A DNA stretch of 64,000 bases. Origin: Tenrec ecaudatus (Eukaryota > Chordata > Mammalia > Afrosoricida > Tenrecidae). The stretch spans positions 129,216,758 through 129,280,757 of the forward strand of contig NC_134536.1 in assembly GCF_050624435.1 (NCBI RefSeq). The letters are read 5' to 3'. The position numbers and the translations under genes are program-made. Shown here piece after piece: positions 62,101 to 62,400 of this stretch (positions are counted from its first letter, which is position 1; each line of letters opens with the position of its first letter). A model generated the notes under the pieces. The model saw nothing but the letters and a program-made list of their open reading frames with translations. It was not told where the DNA came from and made no database searches.

Positions 62101-62400
62101 TTTTACAATTACTGTAGCGTTCTCAGAAGCTTGTCCCAAAGCTTGATATTGGTCCTGACCACTGATAATTCACGTCTACGTGTAAAATTATGTAATAGTA
62201 TAGTGCGCAGCCCACTCTTCCCCCTCCTTTTAAATGTTGACTCTGGATTTTAAAGCAGGAAGGAAAGGTTATGGCACATGGAATTCAATATGAACAAGGT
62301 CGTCATCTTGATATCACTAACCCTGTATCGATGGTCTCTGTGAACACTTGCCAAGAAGCACTCCATGCATAGAACACAAGTTGGATCCACTGCACAGTCT
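532..62400 (-). CDS. UBR2: UBR2 gene, central portion (35 exons in window)
   Basis: This span is the minus-strand body of UBR2, a RING-type E3 that recognises N-degrons. The UBR box binds basic N-termini, the ClpS-like domain binds bulky hydrophobic ones, and the RING with its basic flank recruits UBE2A/UBE2B (RAD6-type E2s); this functional description is family knowledge. In the sequence, exons were placed by similarity to remembered UBR2 protein, AG/GT borders and phase continuity. All phases close and no stop is present. UBR2 rather than UBR1 is chosen because the UBR box reads [13 protein letters not shown] and is followed by DPLVHLSED, whereas UBR1 differs at both. The start codon, promoter and C-terminal roughly 400 residues, including the autoinhibitory UBLC region, lie outside the window. 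Confidence 0.97.
864..1012 (-). CDS. UBR2: UBR2 exon, about residues 1293-1343
   Basis: Encodes [20 protein letters not shown] and then [20 protein letters not shown] to AYTIQSL. The acceptor is ctgcag and the donor the unusual gtacga. The [17 protein letters not shown] block is diagnostic for UBR2. Confidence 0.97.
1385..1510 (-). mobile_element. LINE-1 3' UTR fragment (family with copy at 31.4 kb)
   Basis: Shares the phrase agttcaat..tcaagaagttgtacaat with a second copy near 31395-31495. The pattern resembles the reverse complement of an L1 3' UTR common in afrotherians. Assignment to L1 is from memory and moderate. Confidence 0.5.
2677..2743. repeat. Short inverted repeat, MITE-like
   Basis: Two arms of about 22 bp (cacaaagttcgtggaaaa and ttttcccacgaacttttg) face each other across about 23 bp. 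This is the shape of a tiny terminal-inverted-repeat transposon relic, probably mariner-related. No clear TA duplication was identified. Confidence 0.5.
3053..3131 (-). CDS. UBR2: UBR2 exon, about residues 1267-1293
   Basis: Encodes [20 protein letters not shown] and PDFHP with two extra bases. The acceptor gacag at 3132-3133 is the only nearby AG that joins in frame; an AG at 3149-3150 would frameshift. The N-terminal part is a poorly conserved linker, while LPEGFRPDF is highly conserved. The donor is gtgagt. Confidence 0.88.
3769..3872 (-). CDS. UBR2: UBR2 exon, about residues 1232-1267
   Basis: Encodes [20 protein letters not shown] and then [14 protein letters not shown]. The acceptor is ttccag and the donor gtaagt. 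Moderately diverged from the remembered human exon, as expected after the RING. Confidence 0.94.
4124..4330 (+). mobile_element. MIR (CORE-SINE) fragment
   Basis: Contains tttactgagtgcctattatg followed by tgccaggcaatgagt, the MIR body, then decays through a gatagagccggcatcc-like stretch similar to the MIR 3' portion. An ancient mammalian SINE within the intron. Confidence 0.75.
5490..5651 (-). CDS. UBR2: UBR2 exon: end of RING-H2
   Basis: Encodes [20 protein letters not shown], then [20 protein letters not shown] and [13 protein letters not shown] supplies the last two zinc-binding cysteines. The acceptor is tgcag and the donor gtaagc. Confidence 0.97.
6331..6357. repeat. (AAT)n microsatellite
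   Basis: About nine uninterrupted TAA/AAT units on the plus strand in the intron between two RING exons, ending in an A run. Confidence 0.95.
6489..6582 (-). CDS. UBR2: UBR2 exon: middle of RING-H2
   Basis: Encodes [20 protein letters not shown] and then [10 protein letters not shown]. Cys and His of [10 protein letters not shown] are the central zinc ligands of the RING-H2 domain. The acceptor is atgcag and the donor gtaact; the borders complete Glu and Arg codons with the neighbours. Confidence 0.96.
7266..8030. repeat. Minisatellite, about 15 units of 51 then 48 bp
   Basis: Tandem units are anchored on gatgtcccggtacag. Anchors at 7369, 7420, 7471, 7522 and 7573 are exactly 51 bp apart. 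From 7716 to 7956 spacing is 48 bp, with 46-49 bp at the junctions. The left units carry tctctgcgtacagag; the right units carry ttctatatgtacag. Because 51 and 48 are multiples of three, several frames on both strands stay open; the resulting peptides are repeats of [21 protein letters not shown] blocks and are not considered coding. It lies in the intron between the first and second RING exons. Confidence 0.95.
8719..8882 (-). mobile_element. AfroSINE, antisense, diverged
   Basis: Reads ccactgccaccaagttc, then gactcacagtgaccctac, then gttagcagcccaatg and ccaccacggtccc in order, the reverse complement of the AfroSINE from tail to head. It is old and diverged. Confidence 0.75.
9204..9403 (-). 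CDS. UBR2: UBR2 exon: start of RING-H2
   Basis: The longest exon here, 200 bp. It encodes [20 protein letters not shown], then [20 protein letters not shown] and on to VQDP. CILC supplies the first pair of zinc-binding cysteines of the RING-H2 domain, about residues 1107-1110. The acceptor is ttgcag and the donor gtaagg. Confidence 0.97.
9814..9992 (-). CDS. UBR2: UBR2 exon: basic E2-binding helix before the RING
   Basis: Encodes [20 protein letters not shown] and on through [14 protein letters not shown] to LELDAST. This Lys/Arg-rich helix corresponds to the basic-residue-rich region that in yeast Ubr1 supports RAD6 binding. The acceptor is tttcag and the donor gtaaac. The first two codons read Tyr-Leu where remembered human UBR2 has Ser-Ser, so a slightly different acceptor is possible, although no other in-frame AG fits better. 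Confidence 0.94.
10287..10367 (-). CDS. UBR2: UBR2 exon, about residues 994-1020
   Basis: A phase-0 exon of 27 codons, [20 protein letters not shown] and on to SILEE. The acceptor is cccag and the donor the weaker gtacag. The preceding intron is 113 nt. It is probably a flexible Ser/Glu-rich linker before the basic region. Confidence 0.94.
10481..10590 (-). CDS. UBR2: UBR2 exon, about residues 957-993
   Basis: Encodes [20 protein letters not shown] and on to [10 protein letters not shown]. The acceptor is cccag and the donor the weaker gtaccg. Phase 0 at its end. Confidence 0.96.
10591..13272. other. UBR2 intron, no element recognised
   Basis: About 2.7 kb of intron. Open frames such as that at 12171-12371 show no domain I recognise. 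No SINE, LINE or RNA gene could be supported; decayed repeats may be present below what can be seen by eye. Confidence 0.5.
13273..13375 (-). CDS. UBR2: UBR2 exon, about residues 923-957
   Basis: Encodes [20 protein letters not shown] and on to TFTFSQKIS. The acceptor is ttcaag and the donor gtatgt. It ends one base into a codon. Confidence 0.96.
13830..13916 (+). mobile_element. AfroSINE 3' tail
   Basis: Ends in ggaattgactccgtggcact then gagcttgtttttggttt, the AfroSINE 3' end. The 5' portion is too diverged to delimit. Confidence 0.6.
14037..14760 (-). pseudogene. Decayed mariner transposase
   Basis: On the minus strand, split over frames, an N-terminal helix-turn-helix region ([18 protein letters not shown], then a DDKPHS motif) is followed by a catalytic-core relic ([13 protein letters not shown] and [13 protein letters not shown]) and a C-terminal end rich in [13 protein letters not shown] residues. 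These match mariner transposases. The stretch between the HTH region and the NNAPAH motif is much too short, and several frameshifts are present, so it is dead. The element edge near 14037 (tatacgaggtacccccc) looks like a terminal repeat next to TA; the other end was not found. Confidence 0.85.
14930..15270 (-). mobile_element. RTE-type LINE fragment, antisense
   Basis: Begins ttgttgttgggtgccttc, then runs through gagcccattgcaacagacac, gttgtccagggccttcctct and acttcttccaagacagattt, which resemble the antisense 3' part of afrotherian RTE1 elements. A second copy lies at 63475-63730. The starting motif resembles the reverse complement of the AfroSINE tail, consistent with RTE driving AfroSINE mobility. 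Confidence 0.75.
15810..16065 (-). pseudogene. RPS3AP: RPS3A processed pseudogene (3' part)
   Basis: Translating in shifting frames gives [18 protein letters not shown], then VHPLRDV, and DNA such as gaattgggaaagctt and gatgagacaggtgcta, which follow the 3' end of ribosomal protein S3a mRNA in order into the 3' UTR. Frameshifts and stops make it nonfunctional. It lacks introns, as expected of a retrocopy. The adjoining segment at 16066-16600 was not identified. Confidence 0.7.
16625..16850 (-). pseudogene. RPL37AP: RPL37A processed pseudogene
   Basis: The minus strand reads [20 protein letters not shown] then [12 protein letters not shown], matching ribosomal protein L37a. The next codon is TAG where the functional gene has the Trp of GIWHCGSC, and the remainder is frameshifted down to a region like SAIRRLKEL. 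Intronless and broken, it is a retrocopy next to the RPS3A-like one and in the same orientation. Confidence 0.85.
17046..17200 (-). mobile_element. LINE (probable L1) 3' end, antisense
   Basis: Starts aaaatcattttattggggg and continues tacagcttttatcacaatcc to acttgagcccttggtatcag. This is the reverse complement of an element ending in aataaaatgatt plus A-run, the dominant LINE 3' end of this window. The AATAAA followed by poly-A fits L1. Confidence 0.8.
17316..17470 (-). CDS. UBR2: UBR2 exon, about residues 871-922
   Basis: Encodes [20 protein letters not shown] and on to AWSESMLQR. The acceptor is ttgcag and the donor gtgagt; the exon ends in phase 0 after the CAA AGG codons. Confidence 0.96.
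17878..17926 (-). CDS. UBR2: UBR2 exon, about residues 855-871
   Basis: The shortest exon here, 49 bp, encoding [16 protein letters not shown] plus one base of an Ala codon. The acceptor is attag and the donor gtattt. The peptide is identical to the remembered human one. Confidence 0.95.
18205..18585 (+). mobile_element. LINE (probable L1) 3' end, sense
   Basis: Contains ggtgataccaggagggtaag, gaaccgatcacagtgatcta and ggctcaagtagaaagaaaatg, ending in ataaaaccattaaaaacc. Same family as the copies at 46.7-48.4 and 54.9-55.8 kb. Confidence 0.8.
18845..19265 (+). mobile_element. LINE (probable L1) 3' end, sense, with tail duplication
   Basis: Same family, with ggggaaccgatgacaaggat and ggctcaagtagaaagcaaat, ending cccaataaaatgatt at about 19190. 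The tail cccccaataaaatgatc then recurs near 19236-19252. A short antisense piece of the same family lies at 18695-18790. Confidence 0.75.
19375..19545 (-). mobile_element. AfroSINE, antisense, diverged
   Basis: Reads cactgtcacggggttgac, ccagtgaccctgtgt, gagcggctggtgggtttgaa in order, matching the reverse-complement AfroSINE with a degraded head. Confidence 0.6.
19704..19806 (-). CDS. UBR2: UBR2 exon, about residues 820-854
   Basis: Encodes [20 protein letters not shown] and on to HFSRAEQSK. The acceptor is cctag and the donor gtaatt. The first base completes an Arg codon where remembered human UBR2 has Lys. Confidence 0.96.
20157..20205. repeat. (CA)n plus (TA)n microsatellite
   Basis: About 14 CA units followed by catatatatatgtatgtat; the flanks contain gtatgtatgcatgtat. 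Alternating purine-pyrimidine sequence. Confidence 0.95.
20503..20530 (+). mobile_element. AfroSINE 5' end fragment
   Basis: The phrase gggagccctggtggcatggt is the AfroSINE start; similarity fades within a few bases. Confidence 0.5.
20853..20905 (-). CDS. UBR2: UBR2 exon, about residues 803-820
   Basis: A 53-bp exon encoding [17 protein letters not shown] with two bases of the next codon. The acceptor is tttag and the donor gtaagt. Too short for simple ORF detection; placed by protein similarity and phase. Confidence 0.95.
20955..21066 (+). mobile_element. MIR fragment
   Basis: Contains tcatcaatcctcatagcacc, ttttacagatgaagag and aagtaggtagaaccaggac, the MIR 3' half. Ancient and diverged. 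Confidence 0.65.
21152..21275 (-). mobile_element. LINE (probable L1) 3' end, antisense
   Basis: Reads atattttattagggactcat, caactcttatcacaatccat, tcaaagcatttgttctct. A short copy of the abundant LINE 3' end family. Confidence 0.75.
21850..21950 (+). mobile_element. AfroSINE fragment, sense
   Basis: Reads gggctgctaactgcaaggtt, ggtagtttaaacacaccag, gagaaagctgggattg. Central part of an AfroSINE, truncated on both sides. Confidence 0.7.
22015..22200 (+). mobile_element. AfroSINE, sense, near full length
   Basis: Contains cagttcgaaaccaccagctg, cttctactcctgtcaagag, ggaaacccacaaaggcagtt and tcaactcgatggcagtgagt ending tttggttt. This is one of the best-preserved copies in the window. Confidence 0.85.
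22961..23085 (-). CDS. UBR2: UBR2 exon, about residues 761-802
   Basis: Encodes [20 protein letters not shown] and continues through [17 protein letters not shown]. The acceptor is ggacag and the donor gtaagt; the first two bases complete Gly and the end is phase 0. Confidence 0.96.
23592..23700 (-). mobile_element. AfroSINE fragment, antisense
   Basis: Reads gttgggtgccaccaagtgg, gactcacgacaaccctgtgt, then a degraded continuation. It could equally be the RTE 3' end, which shares this motif. Confidence 0.5.
23785..23968 (+). mobile_element. AfroSINE, sense
   Basis: Reads gagccctggtcgtgcagtg, gcagtttaaatccaccagcc, ccttggaaaccctctggggc, gagctggaattgaggacaat and ends gggtttgagtttttgttttg. Full head-to-tail order. 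Confidence 0.85.
24319..24382 (-). CDS. UBR2: UBR2 exon, about residues 740-761
   Basis: A 64-bp exon encoding [20 protein letters not shown] and then V. The acceptor is ttacag and the donor gtaagt. Only 107 nt separate it from the previous exon. Confidence 0.96.
24490..24612 (-). CDS. UBR2: UBR2 exon, about residues 699-739
   Basis: Forty-one codons, [20 protein letters not shown] to SSETAHK. The acceptor is an AG ending an A-rich run at 24613-24614. A second AG lies 4 nt further in (reading ag-acag), but using it would shift the frame and lose the conserved TG, so the first is chosen. The donor is gtaagc. Confidence 0.93.
25705..25876 (-). mobile_element. SPIN hAT nonautonomous transposon
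   Basis: Matches the SPIN terminal regions: gccatgaccctttcatac, ttgttgctacttcatcactg, cattttgctgctgttatgaa, then gggcgaccccgtcaaagggg, caacccacaggttatgaatt. Internal sequence is deleted relative to the 0.5-kb copy at 49.7 kb. The outer ends are degraded. Confidence 0.8.
26113..26178 (-). CDS. UBR2: UBR2 exon, about residues 677-698
   Basis: A 66-bp phase-0 exon encoding [14 protein letters not shown] and then DKDVVMLQ, identical to the remembered human sequence. The acceptor is ttttag and the donor gtaatt. Confidence 0.96.
26405..26505 (-). mobile_element. AfroSINE 5' half, antisense
   Basis: Reads gagcagctgctaactttg, gtagacagcccaacatgtac, cgccgccaccagggctcctt: the reverse-complement AfroSINE head. 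Confidence 0.7.
26750..27008 (-). mobile_element. SPIN hAT transposon with perfect 8-bp duplication
   Basis: Begins cagcagttctcaacctt and ends ataggttgagaaccgttg, the SPIN inverted termini. Internal sequence includes gctacttcatcactgccatt and taaagcatagtgatcaatca. The 8-bp direct repeat gtttaaat flanks it exactly (26742-26749 and 27009-27016), the target duplication expected for hAT transposition. Confidence 0.92.
27270..27380 (-). CDS. UBR2: UBR2 exon, about residues 640-676
   Basis: Thirty-seven codons, [20 protein letters not shown] to NGFSLVNQ, phase 0 on both sides. The acceptor is tacag and the donor gtaagt. The intron before it is only 158 nt. Confidence 0.97.
27539..27600 (-). CDS. 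UBR2: UBR2 exon, about residues 619-639
   Basis: A 62-bp exon encoding [20 protein letters not shown] after completing a Gly codon. The acceptor is gtgcag and the donor gtaagt. It lies 5.3 kb downstream of the previous exon, across a repeat-filled intron. Confidence 0.95.
27805..28815 (-). mobile_element. LINE (probable L1) 3' region, antisense, about 1 kb
   Basis: Starts aaatcattttattgggggct and proceeds in the same order as the reverse complement of the 47.4-48.4 kb copy, including ggctgatgtgcttctttcat, ttaccttcaagcctttaaga and atatgcacatagatctattt. Long 3' UTR-type sequence without a coding frame. Confidence 0.85.
29313..29393 (-). mobile_element. L1 ORF2 fragment, antisense
   Basis: The minus strand encodes [17 protein letters not shown], like the conserved GEFYQTFKEE block at the start of the L1 reverse transcriptase. 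It is about 80 bp and over 85 percent alike to 32262-32345 on the plus strand by eye. Confidence 0.7.
29808..29958 (+). repeat. Polypurine GGGGA/GGAGA tract
   Basis: About 150 bases of pure G/A built from gagggg and gagagg blocks, with no pyrimidine from roughly 29810 to 29955. It generates long artificial open frames of Gly-Glu-Arg type on both strands. Such tracts can form triplex or G-quadruplex structures; this is inferred from composition. Confidence 0.95.
30838..31024 (-). mobile_element. AfroSINE, antisense, near full length
   Basis: Reads cactgccattgagtcaatgc, gactcagcgcactgccc, gagctgctggtggttttgaa, ctgctgaccacaggg and ccacaccaccagggcttc in the expected reversed order. Confidence 0.85.
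31395..31495 (-). mobile_element. LINE-1 3' UTR fragment (family with copy at 1.4 kb)
   Basis: Reads ccattttattaggagctaat, tcaagcagttgtacaattgc and taccacaatcag. Related to 1385-1510; a different LINE 3' end from the tttattggggg family. Confidence 0.55.
32180..32420 (+). mobile_element. L1 ORF2 fragment, sense
   Basis: Contains an [13 protein letters not shown] stretch then [18 protein letters not shown], matching the L1 ORF2 segment just before the reverse transcriptase core. The typical PGPDGFTGEFYQ motif is altered and the frame is broken. Confidence 0.65.
32896..33079 (-). CDS. UBR2: UBR2 exon, about residues 558-619
   Basis: Encodes [20 protein letters not shown], then [20 protein letters not shown] and LPVSRLLA. 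The acceptor is tgtgtag and the donor gtaaag; it ends one base into a Gly codon. It is one of the longest exons in this window. Confidence 0.97.
33836..34145 (-). mobile_element. LINE (probable L1) 3' end, antisense
   Basis: Starts aaaatcattttattgggggc, then acttgagcccttggtatcag, cttgataatttataaattat and gatcattgtgatcagttccc. Same family as 17046-17200. Confidence 0.85.
35194..35322 (-). CDS. UBR2: UBR2 exon, about residues 515-557
   Basis: Forty-three codons in phase 0 on both sides, [20 protein letters not shown] to MMQDWCALD. The acceptor is tttcag and the donor gtgagt. Nearly identical to the remembered human exon. Confidence 0.97.
35655..35835 (-). mobile_element. AfroSINE, antisense (first of a tandem pair)
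   Basis: Reads aaaactcactgccatcaaat, gctcacagtgagcctacagg and gttggtggctttgaactgta; the head end is degraded. Immediately followed by a second antisense AfroSINE. Confidence 0.8.
35853..36056 (-). mobile_element. AfroSINE, antisense (second of a tandem pair)
   Basis: Reads aaccaaaccaaccaaactca, gactcacagtgacctgaccc, actgctggtggtttccaact and acaccaccagggctccttta. Full length by order of blocks. Confidence 0.87.
36813..36912 (-). CDS. UBR2: UBR2 exon, about residues 481-514
   Basis: Encodes [18 protein letters not shown] and continues to LLRCMQ. The acceptor is ctcag and the donor gtgtgt; one base completes the Lys codon from the previous exon and the end is phase 0. Confidence 0.96.
37002..37165 (-). 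CDS. UBR2: UBR2 exon, about residues 427-481
   Basis: Encodes [11 protein letters not shown], then [17 protein letters not shown] and [10 protein letters not shown]. The acceptor is ttgtag and the donor gtaagc; it starts in phase 0, compatible with either alternative exon, and ends with two bases. It differs from remembered human sequence mainly in the [13 protein letters not shown] stretch. Confidence 0.95.
38330..38570 (+). mobile_element. L2 LINE 3' end
   Basis: Contains cacttcctgcagggctc, agttccaggggctagtctac, tttgtttaccattgtatct, cccagtgcttcc and cattcaataaaatatttgg, following the L2 3' UTR in order. An ancient mammalian element. Confidence 0.75.
39042..39140 (-). CDS. UBR2: UBR2 alternative exon B (NYERLQ form)
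   Basis: Thirty-three codons, [18 protein letters not shown] and on to QIFTVPSL, homologous to exon A with 17 of 33 residues identical. The acceptor is aatag and the donor gtaagt; both borders are phase 0. The reading frame is intact and splice sites are good, so it is a used alternative rather than a relic. Including both copies would keep the frame but duplicate this segment. Confidence 0.94.
39141..39207 (-). promoter_or_regulatory. 67-nt intron between the alternative exons
   Basis: Read on the minus strand it runs from gtgagt to taatag, with a T-rich tract before the acceptor. The best branch-point-like site, ctctgac, puts its A about 27 nt from the donor and 40 nt from the acceptor. 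A donor and branch point this close are usually too crowded for spliceosome assembly, which would enforce one exon or the other. The architecture is seen; the mechanism is inferred from other mutually exclusive exon pairs. Confidence 0.6.
39208..39306 (-). CDS. UBR2: UBR2 alternative exon A (KYQQLQ form)
   Basis: Thirty-three codons, [18 protein letters not shown] and on to QLFTAPTL, about residues 394-426. The acceptor is gtttag and the donor gtgagt; both borders are phase 0. It is followed after only 67 nt by a homologous exon of identical length, so the two are very probably mutually exclusive. This copy corresponds to the form I remember as the reference human UBR2 sequence. It is strikingly GC-rich compared with its partner. 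Confidence 0.95.
39891..40083 (+). mobile_element. SPIN hAT nonautonomous transposon, short form
   Basis: Begins cagtggttctcaacctgtgg, continues gtgacccctttgggggctga and cctttcacaggggtcacctg, and ends gaaggttgagaaccattt. Both SPIN termini are present with a deleted interior of about 190 bp total. Flanking 8-mers (gactgtat, acctacat) match only in part. Confidence 0.87.
40607..40695 (-). CDS. UBR2: UBR2 exon, about residues 365-393
   Basis: Encodes [20 protein letters not shown] to FAIRFAK. It ends in phase 0 directly before the pair of alternative exons, so either alternative joins in frame. The acceptor is caacag and the donor gtaagc. Confidence 0.96.
41584..41691 (-). CDS. UBR2: UBR2 exon, about residues 329-365
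   Basis: Encodes [19 protein letters not shown] and ends DSQLWK; the acceptor is ttgaag and the donor gtaaat. The borders complete codons with both neighbours. Substitutions relative to remembered human protein are few and conservative (for example NSS to NCS). Confidence 0.95.
42105..42185 (+). mobile_element. Possible MIR fragment
   Basis: Reads attcactggacacctactac, ttcccataggccaggaaca and gcagatgtgaagataag, a weak MIR-like core. Tentative. Confidence 0.4.
43302..43422 (-). CDS. UBR2: UBR2 exon, about residues 289-329
   Basis: Forty codons plus one base, beginning [18 protein letters not shown] and ending [10 protein letters not shown]. The acceptor is tttaag and the donor gtaggt. It begins the helical scaffold that follows the N-domain. 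Confidence 0.96.
44088..44683 (-). mobile_element. Solo LTR, antisense, interrupted by a MITE
   Basis: Starts tgtgtccgtctgggttgact and ends tgtaactaccacag; it is the reverse complement of the LTRs at 45052 and 51703 (shared blocks: ggctaaactccaccccttca, cataagcccgatatta). Removing the 114-bp MITE and its TA leaves about 480 bp, in line with the other copies. No open retroviral gene adjoins it. Confidence 0.8.
44454..44567. mobile_element. 114-bp Tc1/mariner-type MITE, nested in an LTR
   Basis: Inverted ends ctacatgtatttgagtataag and its counterpart cttatacacaagtatatacag are flanked by TA on both sides (44452-44453 and 44568-44569). A second copy of exactly the same length is at 53708-53821. 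Confidence 0.85.
45052..45468 (+). mobile_element. Solo LTR, sense
   Basis: Starts tgtggtagttatacaatgtc and ends gtgtaacaca, with TG...CA termini. Internal blocks gtggagtctagcctgtcaat and ggtcacagcctggcgg match the copy at 51.7 kb. Flanks cactg and cacta are a near-matching 5-bp duplication. Confidence 0.82.
45782..45844 (-). CDS. UBR2: UBR2 exon: end of ClpS-like domain
   Basis: A 63-bp exon of 21 codons, [15 protein letters not shown] to SVIV, about residues 268-288. Both borders are phase 0 (acceptor ttgtag, donor gtaagt), so skipping it would keep the frame. The sequence is essentially identical to the remembered human exon. Confidence 0.96.
46690..48424 (+). mobile_element. LINE (probable L1) 3' region, sense, about 1.7 kb
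   Basis: Ends cccccaataaaatgattttc and contains the family blocks tggggtcttaaaggcttgaa, gatagtgggacaagagg and gggaggaaccgatc-like sequence. The upstream part (from gaccatagggccagctccac on) has a counterpart in the antisense copy at 56.8-58.8 kb only in part. No ORF2 coding seen; this is long noncoding 3' sequence. Confidence 0.8.
48425..48468. mobile_element. Half copy of the 114-bp MITE
   Basis: Reads aaatgtgctggaaaacttgg and cttatatacgagtatatgtg: the right half of the element seen whole at 53708. It directly follows the LINE 3' end. Confidence 0.65.
48703..48841 (-). CDS. UBR2: UBR2 exon: ClpS-like domain core
   Basis: Encodes [20 protein letters not shown] and then the helix ending FATTVDRD, about residues 221-267. 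The [12 protein letters not shown] stretch is the signature of the ClpS-homologous N-domain, which in this family binds type 2 (bulky hydrophobic) N-degrons. The acceptor is ccacag and the donor gtaagt; the one-base start matches the two-base end of the previous exon. Confidence 0.97.
48980..49420. other. Unassigned intron segment with a 117-codon open frame
   Basis: A plus-strand frame at 48982-49335 begins [17 protein letters not shown] and has no domain I recognise. Composition is ordinary and there is no repeat signature I can name. It is probably chance or an unlisted repeat. Confidence 0.3.
49398..49435. repeat. (CA)n/(CG)-interrupted microsatellite
   Basis: Alternating CA units with cacg interruptions in the intron of UBR2. 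Confidence 0.9.
49525..49685 (+). mobile_element. AfroSINE, 5' half (split by SPIN)
   Basis: Starts gagccctggcggtacaatgg and runs to gaaaccctctgggcagctct followed by actcggct. Its 3' half resumes at 50180 after the SPIN insertion. Confidence 0.85.
49686..50179 (-). mobile_element. SPIN hAT transposon, about 0.49 kb, inside an AfroSINE
   Basis: Termini tggtgcttcacaacctt and ccacaggttgagaaccgctg are the SPIN ends. Inner landmarks: ttgctgcttcatcactgtca, aagcatggtgtagcatgag, tgcatgtgggtggacctgcc and gagcggtgtctcggttccta. Flanking 8-mers gcttggag (49678-49685) and gcttaaag (50180-50187) match at six of eight positions. This is the most complete copy in the window, but it is nonautonomous and has no transposase frame. 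Confidence 0.93.
50180..50225 (+). mobile_element. AfroSINE, 3' half (split by SPIN)
   Basis: Reads ggttgctatgagttggaact and gactcgaaggcac, the AfroSINE 3' portion that continues the element broken at 49685. Confidence 0.8.
50346..50390 (+). mobile_element. AfroSINE 5' end fragment
   Basis: Reads ggagccctggtggcaccgtg then ggttacatgctggaccatta; similarity then stops. Confidence 0.65.
51703..52218 (+). mobile_element. Solo LTR, sense, about 516 bp
   Basis: Starts tgtggtagttacatgtcatg and ends ctggtctaacaca, with TG...CA termini. The flanking 5-mers gacac and gacat agree at four of five positions, as for a retroviral target duplication. No flanking internal sequence, so a solo LTR formed by recombination is the simplest reading. 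Confidence 0.85.
52312..52442 (-). CDS. UBR2: UBR2 exon: linker and start of N-domain
   Basis: Encodes [18 protein letters not shown] and continues to [12 protein letters not shown], about residues 178-221, bridging the UBR box and the ClpS-like domain. The acceptor is tttcag and the donor gtaagt. It starts in phase 0 and ends with two bases of a codon. It differs from the remembered human sequence at only a few positions. Confidence 0.96.
52443..53700. other. UBR2 intron, no element recognised
   Basis: Start of the largest intron in the window. Open frames at 52967-53233 and 53265-53453 have no recognisable signature. Confidence 0.5.
53708..53821. mobile_element. 114-bp Tc1/mariner-type MITE
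   Basis: Inverted ends ccgtatatacttgagtataa and counterpart ttatacacaagtatatatag are flanked by TA at 53706-53707 and 53822-53823. Interior includes ggcacctaattttaccacaa. Its ends are closer to a perfect inverted repeat than in the copy at 44454. Confidence 0.87.
54495..54585 (+). mobile_element. AfroSINE 3' half, sense
   Basis: Reads gaaactcacaggggcagttc, tctagggtcactgtggg and ggcggcagtgagtttgtttt. Followed directly by a fuller copy. Confidence 0.75.
54597..54757 (+). mobile_element. AfroSINE, sense, full length
   Basis: Reads gagcactggtggcacagtgg, gggctgctaaccacaaggtc, gtaaacccacaggggcagtt and ttgactcaatggcactgagt ending ttggtgg. One of the two best copies in the window. Confidence 0.92.
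54878..55768 (+). mobile_element. LINE (probable L1) 3' region, sense, about 0.9 kb
   Basis: Starts caagaacactttgttctaac and includes gaagaaagctgatggtgctg, tgatgagacacaatattcct, ggtgctgataccaagggctc and ends gcccccaataaaatgatc. Same family as the 47.5-48.4 kb copy. Confidence 0.87.
56808..58770 (-). mobile_element. LINE (probable L1) 3' region, antisense, about 2 kb
   Basis: Starts ttttaaaatcattttattgg and continues tgagcccttgggatcagttt, gggctttgggtctccactcc, cgtcaagccttaagacccta and atgccagtttgtgagaacaa. The part beyond 57800 is C/T-rich sequence with no counterpart in the shorter copies and may be upstream 3' UTR. This is the longest copy here. Confidence 0.82.
59060..59195 (+). mobile_element. 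AfroSINE fragment, sense
   Basis: Reads ctgcaggtcagcagttcaaa, accactagcaggtccacagg, ctttctactctccagttata and tttgactcgagggcggtgag. Head missing. Confidence 0.75.
59200..60336. other. UBR2 intron, no element recognised
   Basis: Sequence upstream (in plus coordinates, left) of the second UBR box exon. A-rich stretch near 59800-60180 carries open frames without recognisable domains. Confidence 0.5.
60337..60450 (-). CDS. UBR2: UBR2 exon: UBR box, second half
   Basis: Thirty-eight codons beginning [18 protein letters not shown]. The FCDCGD motif gives two zinc cysteines and the two acidic residues that in UBR1/UBR2 structures hold the N-terminal amino group and side chain of Arg/Lys/His. GPHCQKH gives the last Cys and His ligands. 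An acidic EMEEEE run closes the exon. Both borders are phase 0, with donor gtagga. The ATG at the exon start is not an initiator; it follows HRYR of the previous exon. Confidence 0.97.
60451..62321. other. UBR2 intron between the two UBR box exons
   Basis: About 1.9 kb with no transposon I can name. An A-run at 61570-61583 may mark a decayed retroelement end. Confidence 0.5.
62322..62400 (-). CDS. UBR2: UBR2 exon: UBR box, first half
   Basis: Encodes [15 protein letters not shown] followed by [10 protein letters not shown], about residues 113-139. It supplies several zinc ligands of the UBR box: the cysteines of DC, TC and LC, and the histidines of VHRDH. The acceptor is ttacag and the donor is the less common gttagt. 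The first base completes an Arg codon begun in an exon beyond 64000, and the exon ends in phase 0. This is the most 5' exon found; the preceding exons (the HLCGRVFK region) were searched for up to 64000 and not seen. Confidence 0.95.
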
